From the NCBI GenBank assembly GCA_028717525.1, contig JAQUNT010000153.1, positions 1 to 6,231 of the forward strand: 6,231 nucleotides of DNA. The letters run 5' to 3'. How positions within the stretch are numbered: position 1 is the first letter of the stretch; each line of letters opens with the position of its first letter. The notes under the pieces were generated by a model. The model was not told the origin of the DNA and did no database searches. It worked only from the letters and a program-made list of their open reading frames with translations. Shown here piece by piece: positions 1 through 6,063 of the stretch. A program made the position numbers and the translations under genes. This DNA comes from Elusimicrobiota bacterium. Lineage in GTDB: Bacteria; Elusimicrobiota; Elusimicrobia; UBA1565; UBA9628.

Positions 1-1247
1 ACCAAGCGGTGGTCGAAGGTCAAGGACAGGGGCAGGACCTTCTTGATGCGGATCGCGCCCTGCTCGGCCACGGGCTTCTCCACCATCCGGCCCACCCCCA
101 GGATGCCCGCCTCCGGGTAGTTGATGATGGGGGTGCCGAAGAGCCCGCCGATGGAGCCGTAGTTCGTGATGGTGAAGCTGCCGCCCTTGAGGTCCCTGAC
201 CTCCAAGGTCCGGCGCCGGGCCTTCTGCGCCAGGTCCTCGAGTTCGCGGGCGATCTGCAGGACGCTCTTGCGGTCGGCGTCCTTGATGTTGGGCACGATC
301 AGCCCGTCCTGGGTGTCCACGGCCACCCCGATGTGGTAGTAGGCCTTGAACACGATCTCGCCCTTGGCCTCGTCCAAAGCCGTGTTCAGCTCCGGCACGC
401 GCTTCAAAGCCCCCACCACCGCCTTGACCAGGAAGGGCAGCAAGGTCAGGCGCACGCCCTGGGCCTGCGCTTCGGCCTTCATCTTCTGCCGGATGCGCCA
501 GAGCTCGTCGACGTCCGCCTCGTCCATGGTCGCGACCTGCGCGGTCTTGGCCAAGGACTCGGTCATGGCCTGGGAGATGCGGCGGCGCAGCCCGCGCAGG
601 GGCACGCGCTCCACGGGCCCGAAGCCGTCTTCGGCCTTGACCCCTGCGGAGACATGAGCGCCCTTCTCGGGCGCGCCGAACTCCGCGGCCCGCCGGACAT
701 CCTCCTCGCTCACCCGGCCCTTGGGGCCCGTGCCGTGGATGAGCTCGATGTCCACGCCCAGGCGCTTGGCCAGGTCCCGGTCCTTGGGCAAGGCCTCCAC
801 GCGGGGGCGGGTGACGGGCGGCGGAGCCTTCGGCTCCGGCGCCGGCGGGCCGTCCTCCGGAGCCTCTTCGAGGGAGCCGACCACGCCCACGGACGGGGCC
901 TGCACGGTGTAGGGCTCCGGAGGCGGAGCCGCGGGCTGAGGAGGGGGCGGTGCCTGGGGGACGGGCTTGGCCGCGGGCGGGGCCGAGGCCTGAGCGGCCT
1001 TGAGCTCCTTCTCGCTGCCGATGACCGCAATCACTTCGCCCACCTTGATGATGTCGCCGGGCCCGCCCTTGAGGCTCAGGATGAAGCCCGTCTCGGGGGA
1101 GGGGATCTCGACTACGGCCTTGTCCGTCTCCACCTCCAGCATGGCCTGGTGGCCCTGGACCAGATCTCCGACCTTCACCTTCCACTGCACGACCTCGCCT
1201 TCGGTGAGGCCTTCACCCACGTCCGGGAACTTGAACTCGAAAGACAT
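1..1247 (-). CDS. pdhC: Dihydrolipoamide acyltransferase E2 of a pyruvate-dehydrogenase-type complex (C-terminus beyond window)
   Basis: E2 forms the core of the cytoplasmic complex and moves the acyl group from E1 to CoA through a swinging lipoyl arm. The 415 residues in the window show the family order. A lipoyl domain covers about 1-78, with the lipoylation lysine K43 in ETDKAVVEIPSP. A Pro/Ala-rich flexible linker runs from about 84 to 145. A peripheral-subunit-binding domain follows at about 146-188 (RPRVEALPKDRDLAKRLGVD, then GTGPKGRVSEEDV). The catalytic domain begins near 210 and includes FTITNYGSIGGLFGTPIINY. The window ends at SLTFDHRL; H413 is the expected catalytic His of the (H/D)HRxxDG motif, whose DG lies outside, so only a short C-terminal piece is missing. 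The ATG at 1247 follows a G-run preceded by AAA (plus 1250-1259) and lies 12 nt after the E1 beta stop. There is one lipoyl domain. The N-terminus resembles Bacillus PdhC, favouring pyruvate; a branched-chain substrate is not excluded. Confidence 0.95.
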   Translation of the reverse strand, partial: MSFEFKFPDVGEGLTEGEVVQWKVKVGDLVQGHQAMLEVETDKAVVEIPSPETGFILSLKGGPGDIIKVGEVIAVIGSEKELKAAQASAPPAAKPVPQAPPPPQPAAPPPEPYTVQAPSVGVVGSLEEAPEDGPPAPEPKAPPPVTRPRVEALPKDRDLAKRLGVDIELIHGTGPKGRVSEEDVRRAAEFGAPEKGAHVSAGVKAEDGFGPVERVPLRGLRRRISQAMTESLAKTAQVATMDEADVDELWRIRQKMKAEAQAQGVRLTLLPFLVKAVVGALKRVPELNTALDEAKGEIVFKAYYHIGVAVDTQDGLIVPNIKDADRKSVLQIARELEDLAQKARRRTLEVRDLKGGSFTITNYGSIGGLFGTPIINYPEAGILGVGRMVEKPVAEQGAIRIKKVLPLSLTFDHRL

Positions 1248-1259
1248 TGCCCCCCCTTT

Positions 1260-2237
1260 CTAGACGGAAAGCGCCTTGCGCGCGCCGGCCAGCACCCGGC
1301 GGTGGTCCGGCAGGTAGTACTCCTCCAGCTGGGAGAGCGGCATCACCGTGTCGAAGCCCGTGACCCGCTCGATGGGAGCCAGCAGGCTGGTCAGGGCCTC
1401 CTCGGAGACCCGGGCCGCGATCTCCGCCCCGAGGCCTAAAGTCCTCGGGGCCTCGTGGGCGATGACCAGGCGGCCCGTCTTGCGCACCGACTGGACCACG
1501 GTCTCGGAATCCATAGGCGATAGGGTGCGCAGGTCGATGACTTCCGCGGAGGCCCCCCCCGCCTGCAGCTCCTCGGCGGCCTCCAGGGCTTCGCGCATCA
1601 TAGCTCCCCAGGCGACGATGGTCAAGTCCTTGCCCTTGCGCGCCACCGCGGCCTTGCCGATAGGGACCGTGTAGTCCGCCTCCGGGACCTCGGCCTTGAT
1701 GGCGCGGTAGACGCGCTTGGGCTCGCAGAAGACCACGGGCTCGCCCAGGCGCAGGGCCGAGAGCAGCAGGCCCTTGGCGTCGTAGGGGTTGGAGGGCTGG
1801 ACCACGGTCAGGCCCGGGGTGTGCGCGAGCAAGGTCTCCGGCGACTCGGAATGATGCTCGGGCGCGTGGATGCCGCCCCCCCAGGGCACCCGGATGACCA
1901 GGCCGAGCTGGTAGCGGCCCCGGCTGCGGTTGCGGTAGCGGGCGACCTGGTTGCAGATCTGGTCCATGGCCACGTGGAGGAAGCCCTCGAACTGGATCTC
2001 CGCCACGGGCAGCATCCCGCCCGCGGCCAGACCCAGGGCCGCGCCCACGATGGCGGACTCGGCCAGGGGGGTGTCCACGACGCGCTCCGCCCCGTACTTG
2101 GCCTGCAGGCCGTCGGTGACGCGGAAGACGCCGCCCTCGCGGCCCACGTCCTCCCCCAGGATGAGCAGGCGCGGGTTGCGCGCCATCTCCTGGTCCAGAG
2201 CCTGGTTGAGGGCCGAGACGATGTTGAGCTTAGCCAC
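1260..2237 (-). CDS. pdhB: 2-oxo acid (pyruvate) dehydrogenase E1 component, beta subunit
   Basis: The beta subunit pairs with E1 alpha in an alpha2beta2 thiamine-diphosphate enzyme that decarboxylates the 2-oxo acid and acylates the E2 lipoyl arm. At 325 residues it has the usual family length. Family landmarks are the N-terminal LILGEDVGREGGVFRVTDGL, DTPLAESAIVGAALGLA with E60 (expected to contact the ThDP aminopyrimidine), QFEGFLHVAMDQICNQVARYR, and the active-site loop GGIHAPEHHSESPE with H128/H129. The C-terminal transketolase-type domain carries VIDLRTLSPMD and ends with LPDHRRVLAGARKAL. I chose the GTG at 2237: it gives the standard start (M)AKLNIVSALNQAL and has GGAGG six bases upstream. 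A longer in-frame start at 2276 would add 13 Arg-rich residues unlike the family. The start overlaps the E1 alpha stop by 8 nt, suggesting translational coupling and balanced subunit synthesis. Confidence 0.95.
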   Translation of the reverse strand: MAKLNIVSALNQALDQEMARNPRLLILGEDVGREGGVFRVTDGLQAKYGAERVVDTPLAESAIVGAALGLAAGGMLPVAEIQFEGFLHVAMDQICNQVARYRNRSRGRYQLGLVIRVPWGGGIHAPEHHSESPETLLAHTPGLTVVQPSNPYDAKGLLLSALRLGEPVVFCEPKRVYRAIKAEVPEADYTVPIGKAAVARKGKDLTIVAWGAMMREALEAAEELQAGGASAEVIDLRTLSPMDSETVVQSVRKTGRLVIAHEAPRTLGLGAEIAARVSEEALTSLLAPIERVTGFDTVMPLSQLEEYYLPDHRRVLAGARKALSV

Positions 2238-3327
2238 GCTTCGCCTCCACCGCGCCCTGGGCCTGCGATGCGGCACGCAGCTCCTCGCGCTGGCGCTCGA
2301 GGTACGGGGGCAGGGAGCGGTAGGTGTAGGCGAAGAGCTCGTCGGGGGCGGGCGGCGGCGCGGCCTTGGCCTTCCCGGCCGCCTCCTCCACCTCGGCCTG
2401 TCCGCGCCGGAGCAGGTCCTCCTCCGCGGCCTGGTCCCAGAGCCCCTTGGCCTCCAGGTAGCGGCGCAGGCGCAGCAAGGGGTCGGCAGGCTTGAACTTC
2501 TCGATCTCCTCGGCGTTCCGGTACTTGGTCGGGTCGTCGGCCGTGGTGTGCGGGCCCAGCCGGTAGGTCAGCATCTCGATGAGGCGCGGGCCTTTGCCCG
2601 CGCGGATGTCGGCCAGGGCCTCGGTCATGGCCGCGGCCACGGCGAAGATGTCGTTGCCGTCGATGAGCAGGCCCGGGAAGCCGTAGCCGGCGGCGCGCTG
2701 GGCGATGGTCGCCGCCGCGGTCTGCTGCCGGCGCGGCAGGGAGATGGCGAACTGGTTGTTCTGGCAGATGAAGACCGTGGGGGTCTGGAACACGCCCGCG
2801 AAGTTCATGGCCTCGTGCACGTCGCCCTGCGAGCTGGCCCCGTCGCCGAAATAGGCCGCGGCCGCCGCCTTCTCCCCTTTGAGCTTCATCGCCCAGGAGA
2901 GCCCGACCGCGTGCAGAGGCTGGGAGCCGACCACGATGGCGATGGGCAAGGTGCGCGCGCCCTCCGGCATCAGCATGCCGCGCTCGTCCCCCATCCAGTA
3001 GCGGTAGAGGTTGGCCAAGGGGACGCCGCGCAGGTACAGCGCCCCGGTCTCGCGATAGGTGGGGACCATCCAGTCCTCCGGGCCGAGGAACGCGGCGGAG
3101 GCTTGGGCCGCCTCCTGGCCGTAGAAAGGGGCGTAGGTCCCCATCCCGCCCTCGCGCTGCAGGCTCATGGCCATGCGGTCGGCCAGGCGCATGACCGACA
3201 TGCGCTCGTAGAGCTGCCGGGCGCGGCCGTCGGGCAGGTCGGGACGCAGCGCCTCCTGGAGCCTGCCCGCCTGGTCCAGGATCTGCAGGCACTGCCCTTG
3301 CATGGGATCGAACCGCTCGAAATACAT
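2230..3327 (-). CDS. pdhA: Pyruvate dehydrogenase (acetyl-transferring) E1 component, alpha subunit
   Basis: E1 alpha binds thiamine diphosphate and carries out the first, usually rate-limiting, decarboxylation together with E1 beta. The ThDP/Mg motif is visible as GDGASSQGDVHEAMNFAG starting at residue 161 and closing with the paired Asn at N190/N191. Other family blocks are TYAPFYGQEAAQ near 64, DWMVPTYRETGALYLRG near 85, SQPLHAVGLSWAMKLKGEK near 135, and the active-site loop TYRLGPHTTADDPTKYR near 254, with H260. The loop wording and the early LQILDQAGRL segment look like Bacillus-type PdhA rather than branched-chain E1 alpha, which usually reads GHHSTSDDS at the loop. The length of 365 residues is typical. 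The ATG at 3327 has GGAG five bases upstream (plus 3333-3336). It starts 18 nt after the anti-sigma-like gene, and its stop overlaps the E1 beta start. Substrate assignment to pyruvate is by resemblance. Confidence 0.95.
   Translation of the reverse strand: MYFERFDPMQGQCLQILDQAGRLQEALRPDLPDGRARQLYERMSVMRLADRMAMSLQREGGMGTYAPFYGQEAAQASAAFLGPEDWMVPTYRETGALYLRGVPLANLYRYWMGDERGMLMPEGARTLPIAIVVGSQPLHAVGLSWAMKLKGEKAAAAAYFGDGASSQGDVHEAMNFAGVFQTPTVFICQNNQFAISLPRRQQTAAATIAQRAAGYGFPGLLIDGNDIFAVAAAMTEALADIRAGKGPRLIEMLTYRLGPHTTADDPTKYRNAEEIEKFKPADPLLRLRRYLEAKGLWDQAAEEDLLRRGQAEVEEAAGKAKAAPPPAPDELFAYTYRSLPPYLERQREELRAASQAQGAVEAKRG
2235..2248 (-). promoter_or_regulatory. Ribosome binding site and GTG start of E1 beta
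   Basis: On the minus strand GGAGG (plus 2244-2248) is followed by six bases and then the GTG codon at 2237-2235. It sits inside the last codons of E1 alpha, whose TAA occupies 2232-2230. This site decides the GTG at 2237 over the upstream in-frame GTG at 2276. Confidence 0.7.
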
Positions 3328-3345
3328 GGTCTCTCCGCTCCGGCG

Positions 3346-3606
3346 CTAGTCCGGCCCCCTGCCGCCGTCGAGCAGGCGGCGCAGGACGCGGGCCTGCAGG
3401 CGCTCGACGCGCTCCGCGGCGGCCGGCCGCGCCAGGCTCAGGCGGGCCGCGTCGCCGATGAGGCCCAGCTGCGCGCGGTAGCGGCGGCAGTGTGGGCACC
3501 ACGCCAGGTGCGCCTGCGCCAGCCACCGCGACGGCCAGGAGGCCTCTTCGGCCTCGCCGCGGCTGAGCCACAGGCAGACCCTGTGGCAGTTGACCGGAAA
3601 GCTCAT
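3346..3606 (-). CDS. Short zinc-finger (zf-HC2/ZAS-like) putative anti-sigma factor
   Basis: This 86-residue protein has the zinc-binding anti-sigma signature H-x3-C-x2-C at H33-C37-C40 (HLAWCPHC). A preceding cysteine at C7, 26 residues before the histidine, is a good candidate for the fourth ligand; C11 and H8 are alternatives. After the motif comes an Arg/Ala-rich helical tail (about 42-81). I see no hydrophobic membrane segment, so it is probably soluble, unlike the larger membrane anti-sigma factors. ZAS-type proteins bind their partner sigma factor, and some release it when the cysteines are oxidised. The start ATG overlaps the stop of the sigma gene as ATGA, with GGAG four bases upstream (plus 3611-3614), so the two are probably translationally coupled. 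That placement is the strongest reason to call it a sigma partner. Redox or metal sensing is inference. Confidence 0.75.
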   Translation of the reverse strand: MSFPVNCHRVCLWLSRGEAEEASWPSRWLAQAHLAWCPHCRRYRAQLGLIGDAARLSLARPAAAERVERLQARVLRRLLDGGRGPD

Positions 3607-4220
3607 CGGCCTCCCCAGCGCGCCTCCAGGCAGTCGCGCAGCTTGTTGCGGGCCCGGAACAAGAGGACCCGCAGATGAGTGTCCTTGACCTCCAGGGCGT
3701 TACGGACGGAGCCGCTGGGCTCGCGCTCCACGTCCTTGAGCAGGAAGGCGGCCCGCTCCAGGGGGCGCAGGCCCTGGAGGCAGGTCCCGATGAGCTCGGC
3801 CACCTCGCGCGCCAAGGTCTCCTCCTCGGGCCCGCGGGGAGGCTGGCTCCAGTGCCCCAGCAGGCTGAAGCGCCTCTCAAAGGCCTCGTCCACCGGGTCG
3901 CAGGCCAGCTCGCGCGCGGACCGGCGCCCCCTCTCCATGGCCTTGCGGTAGAGGATGCCGAAAAGGAAGGTCTTCACGGAAGAGCGTCCCTGGAAGCGCG
4001 GAGCGGCGTCGAGGAAGGCCGCGAAGGTCTCGGCCACCAGCTCTTCGGCCGCGTTCTCGCGCAAGCCGAGGGCCAGGGCCCCGTTGAGCAGGTCCGCCGA
4101 ATGCCGGCGCACCACCTGCTCTATCGCGGCGGGATCGCGGCGGCGCAGGCGCTCCAGGTCCTCCGGCGCAGAAGCCGGACGCGGCTGGCTCGGAGCTCTG
4201 GGCATTCTCGGCACCCCCAC
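3603..4220 (-). CDS. ECF-like sigma-70 family RNA polymerase sigma factor
   Basis: An alternative sigma factor that would direct RNA polymerase to a specific promoter set. Sigma region 2 covers about residues 27-103: the segment [20 protein letters not shown], then [33 protein letters not shown] in two adjoining blocks, then [12 protein letters not shown], matching regions 2.1-2.4. A variable linker follows (about 104-133). Sigma region 4 runs from about 134 to 200, with [15 protein letters not shown], a helix-turn-helix stretch ending [19 protein letters not shown]. There is no region 3, consistent with the ECF group. Three in-frame starts are possible: GTG 4220, GTG 4214 and ATG 4205. I list the longest. 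The ATG at 4205 has a G-run eight bases upstream (plus 4214-4218) and may be the real start, removing MGVPR. The -10-like element just upstream would make the GTG at 4220 close to leaderless. It overlaps the zinc-finger gene by 4 nt. The target regulon cannot be read from this window. Confidence 0.88.
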   Translation of the reverse strand: MGVPRMPRAPSQPRPASAPEDLERLRRRDPAAIEQVVRRHSADLLNGALALGLRENAAEELVAETFAAFLDAAPRFQGRSSVKTFLFGILYRKAMERGRRSARELACDPVDEAFERRFSLLGHWSQPPRGPEEETLAREVAELIGTCLQGLRPLERAAFLLKDVEREPSGSVRNALEVKDTHLRVLLFRARNKLRDCLEARWGGR

Positions 4221-4225
4221 GCTAA

Positions 4226-4231
4226 ACTATA
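4226..4231 (-). promoter_or_regulatory. Possible -10 element for the sigma/anti-sigma/pdh run, in a divergent AT-rich intergenic patch
   Basis: On the minus strand the hexamer TATAGT (plus ACTATA) matches the TATAAT consensus at five of six bases and sits in an AT-rich patch (about 4221-4256) within otherwise very GC-rich sequence. No good TTGACA-like -35 is present at 16-18 bp spacing, so a weak or activator-dependent promoter, or one read by another sigma factor, is possible. The predicted transcription start would fall at about 4218-4220, at or next to the first candidate start codon. The 100-nt divergent spacer (4221-4320) must also hold the msrBA promoter, but I cannot pick out a convincing plus-strand -10/-35 pair. 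Confidence 0.35.
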
Positions 4232-4320
4232 TCCGGAGCACATCAAATCAGAATCATGCCCGGGTCCGGCCCCAAGGCTGTAACGGCGGGCGCCGCCGCG
4301 CCACTCATCCGCGAGGGCCT

Positions 4321-5343
4321 ATGAGGAATCGCCGGCTTGGGTGCCGCATCGCGCTCGCGGCGGCAGCCTGCCTGGTACCCGCCGCGCGAGCCTGGCCCGT
4401 AGGAGACGACATGTCCCGATATCGCAAGCCGTCGGACCAGGAACTGCGCCAGCGCCTGACCCCGGAGCAGTACCGCGTGGCCTGCCAGGGCGGCACCGAA
4501 CCGCCGTTCGCCAACGCCTACTGGGACCACCACGCGCCGGGCATCTACGTGGACGCCGCCACGGGCGAGCCGCTCTTCTCGTCAACGGACAAGTTCGACT
4601 CCGGGACCGGCTGGCCCAGCTTCACCCAGCCCATCGCGCCCGACGCGGTCTCCACCCGGGAGGACCGCTCAGCCGGCATGCTGCGCACGGAGGTGCGCTC
4701 CCGGCAGGGCGGCAGCCACCTCGGGCACGTGTTCCCGGACGGGCCGGCCCCGCGCGGCCTGCGCTACTGCATCAACTCCGCGTCCCTGCGCTTCGTGCCC
4801 GAGGACCGCCTGGCGGCCGAGGGCTACGGAGCGTACCGGCGCATGTTCGCGGCCTCCGGGCCCCGGACCCGGACCGCCATGTTCTCGGCCGGGTGCTTCT
4901 GGCACGTGGAGGACGCCTTCCGCGGTCTGCCGGGGGTGCTGAGCACTGAGGTGGGCTTCGCGGGCGGGGCGGTGAAGGACCCGACCTACGAGCGGGTCTG
5001 CACCGGCGCCACCGGCCACGCCGAGACCCTGCGCCTGGGATACGACCCTTCCCGGATCGGCTACGAGGAGCTCCTCGAGGTCTTCTGGCGGATCCACGAC
5101 CCCACCACCCCGGACCGCCAGGGCCCGGACGTGGGCAGCCAGTACCGCTCCGTCATCTTCTACGCCGACGAGGAGCAGAAGCGGGCGGCGCTGAAGTCCA
5201 AGGCGGCCCTCGAGTCCTCCGGCCGCTATCCCAGCCGCGTGGTCACGCAGATCGTGCCGGCCGGGGAGTTCTACCGGGCCGAGGAGTACCACCAGCACTA
5301 CTACGCCAAGAAGGGCGGGGGCTCCTGCGGGGTCAAGCGCTGA
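4321..5343 (+). CDS. msrBA: Bifunctional methionine sulfoxide reductase MsrB-MsrA fusion with signal peptide
   Basis: Repairs oxidised methionine: the MsrB half reduces the R-sulfoxide and the MsrA half the S-sulfoxide. The 340 residues begin with a Sec-type signal peptide: MRNRR, a hydrophobic Ala/Leu core, and a likely cut after AARA at 24. MsrB spans about 38-172, with [43 protein letters not shown] and the catalytic C150 in [13 protein letters not shown]. MsrA spans about 185-340, with catalytic C192 in [37 protein letters not shown], and a possible resolving C336 near the end. The MsrB half lacks the CxxC zinc ligands (it reads [13 protein letters not shown]) and has Thr96 where PilB-type enzymes have the resolving Cys; C55 may replace it. 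The ATG at 4321 has only a close GAGGG; a second in-frame ATG at 4411 has a better site. A lipoprotein cut at C17 is a weaker alternative. The 3' end overlaps the convergent gene by 11 nt. Confidence 0.95.
   Translation: MRNRRLGCRIALAAAACLVPAARAWPVGDDMSRYRKPSDQELRQRLTPEQYRVACQGGTEPPFANAYWDHHAPGIYVDAATGEPLFSSTDKFDSGTGWPSFTQPIAPDAVSTREDRSAGMLRTEVRSRQGGSHLGHVFPDGPAPRGLRYCINSASLRFVPEDRLAAEGYGAYRRMFAASGPRTRTAMFSAGCFWHVEDAFRGLPGVLSTEVGFAGGAVKDPTYERVCTGATGHAETLRLGYDPSRIGYEELLEVFWRIHDPTTPDRQGPDVGSQYRSVIFYADEEQKRAALKSKAALESSGRYPSRVVTQIVPAGEFYRAEEYHQHYYAKKGGGSCGVKR
4401..4413 (+). promoter_or_regulatory. Strong internal ribosome binding site and ATG inside msrBA
   Basis: AGGAG at 4401-4405 lies five bases before the in-frame ATG at 4411 (Met31), directly after the predicted signal peptide. 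The codons supplying it, GTA and GGA, end in A, which is uncommon in this GC3-rich gene. Translation from here would give [20 protein letters not shown], a typical N-terminus for cytoplasmic MsrB. It may be the main start, a second start, or chance. Confidence 0.5.
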
Positions 5344-5983
5344 ACGGACTGGGCGGAGCTGCCGGAGGCGGGCCGCCGGCAGGGCTGTCCGGCTGGACGG
5401 GCAGCGAGGCCGGGCTGAGCCTGCCCAAGGCCCGCAGGGGCACGGCCCGGGGCCGGGGCGGGGAGCCGGCGGCCGCGGGAGCCGGGGCCGCTACCGGAGC
5501 CGGAGCCGCGGCCTTGGCCTGGAGGACGATCTGGTCGGCGATGGAGGGCAGGTCCTGGGCCCGTACGAGCAGGCCGTGGATCTCCGCGTAAAGGTAGCCC
5601 ATCTCCGATTTATACTCGGCGCCGCGGATGTGCTGGCTGGCCAGCTGGCCCTGGTCCTCCAGGGCCAGCAGGTTCTCGTGGATCTGCTGGGAGAGCTGGC
5701 TGATGGCCTGGGCCGGCGCCTTGGCTCCCGGATCGAGCCGGGCCGACTGCGCCACGCCCGTCAGCACGTTCGGCAGGCCGCTTAGCTCGGTGCCGTAGCT
5801 GCGGATGTCCAGCCGGAACTCCTTCAGGTCCCGGCCGAACATGGAGTCCGGGACCTGGGTCCCGTTCTTGATGGCGCGAGCTATGCGCTGGGCGCGGAAG
5901 ACCAGGTCCTCAAGCTTGCCGGAGAGGGCGCGGCCGCGCTCCGAAGCGCGGGACAGTGCGTCTTGGGCGTCCTTGATGGCCAT
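5333..5983 (-). CDS. Uncharacterised helical protein with Pro/Ala-rich C-terminal tail
   Basis: I do not recognise this 216-residue protein. Residues 1-156 read as largely alpha-helical, with heptad-like stretches (for example [20 protein letters not shown] and [20 protein letters not shown]). One more ordered-looking segment is near 60-80 ([20 protein letters not shown]). Residues 157-216 are a Pro/Ala-rich, probably disordered tail. There is no signal peptide, membrane segment or cysteine, so a soluble cytoplasmic protein is likely. G/C-rich third positions in this frame support coding. The ATG at 5983 is the only good start near the 5' end of the open frame. It has no clear Shine-Dalgarno, but an extended -10-like element lies 25 nt upstream, so the leader would be short. 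It lies 66 nt downstream of a same-strand partial gene and converges on msrBA with an 11-nt overlap. A structural or scaffold role is possible but unsupported. Confidence 0.7.
   Translation of the reverse strand: MAIKDAQDALSRASERGRALSGKLEDLVFRAQRIARAIKNGTQVPDSMFGRDLKEFRLDIRSYGTELSGLPNVLTGVAQSARLDPGAKAPAQAISQLSQQIHENLLALEDQGQLASQHIRGAEYKSEMGYLYAEIHGLLVRAQDLPSIADQIVLQAKAAAPAPVAAPAPAAAGSPPRPRAVPLRALGRLSPASLPVQPDSPAGGPPPAAPPSPFSA
5359..5382 (+). other. Inverted repeat just downstream of msrBA
   Basis: CTGCCGG at 5359-5365 pairs perfectly with CCGGCAG at 5376-5382 across a 10-nt loop, 15 nt after the msrBA stop codon. No T-run follows, so it is not a canonical intrinsic terminator; it could cap or stabilise the msrBA 3' end. 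It also lies inside the coding sequence for the Pro-rich tail of the opposite gene, where GC-rich codons can create such pairs by chance. Confidence 0.3.
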
Positions 5984-6007
5984 GGGGTTTGCGGACCCGC
6001 TGGACCA

Positions 6008-6016
6008 ATGATACCA
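6008..6016 (-). promoter_or_regulatory. Possible extended -10 promoter for the 216-residue gene
   Basis: On the minus strand TGGTATCAT has the extended TGn element directly followed by TATCAT, five of six matches to TATAAT. It lies 24 nt before the ATG at 5983 and would place the transcription start at about 6001, giving a leader of roughly 18 nt. No good -35 is visible at 17 bp, which extended -10 promoters can tolerate. It is one of the few AT-richer spots in this part of the window. Confidence 0.35.
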
Positions 6017-6025
6017 AACCCGGAG

Positions 6026-6063
6026 CCGCGAAGTCGCCCCCTTTGCGGCCTACGCCTTCGCGG
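6026..6063 (-). repeat. 8-bp perfect inverted repeat around the stop codon of the right-edge gene
   Basis: CCGCGAAG at 6026-6033 is the exact reverse complement of CTTCGCGG at 6056-6063, with 22 nt between. The right arm lies in the last codons of the partial gene and the left arm lies past its stop. Reading on the minus strand no T-run follows, so this is at best a Rho-dependent terminator, an mRNA 3' hairpin or a protein-binding palindrome. Confidence 0.35.

Noticed and set aside
928..1000. Repeat-like Pro/Ala-coding stretch in E2
   Set aside because: This is the normal flexible linker between the lipoyl and subunit-binding domains. The repetition reflects amino-acid composition, not a DNA repeat element.
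9..1439. 476-codon plus-strand open frame opposite E2
   Set aside because: It is antisense to E2 and extends into the E1 beta 3' end, with no recognisable motif and repetitive Gly/Leu/Arg content.
2238..2276. Longer E1 beta start at GTG 2276
   Set aside because: It would add 13 Arg-rich residues unlike the family and lie deep in E1 alpha, while GTG 2237 has a well-placed GGAGG and gives the standard N-terminus.
1951..3678. 575-codon open frame on the plus strand opposite E1 alpha and E1 beta
   Set aside because: It is antisense to well-supported E1 genes, has no domain-like content (low-complexity Gly/Leu/Arg/Ala), and arises because GC-rich coding DNA has few stop codons in its other frames.
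1808..3880. 690-codon minus-strand open frame across the E1 and sigma genes
   Set aside because: It is out of frame with four clear genes and gives Arg/Pro/Ala-rich nonsense. It is a shadow of the true reading frames.
3955..4320. In-frame upstream extension of msrBA
   Set aside because: The frame stays open upstream of 4321, but this stretch is antisense to the sigma gene, is Arg/Ser-rich, and is followed by a proper signal peptide at 4321.
5333..5520. GC-rich repetitive stretch considered as a separate repeat
   Set aside because: It is the Pro/Ala-coding tail of the 216-residue gene; I found no regular repeat unit.
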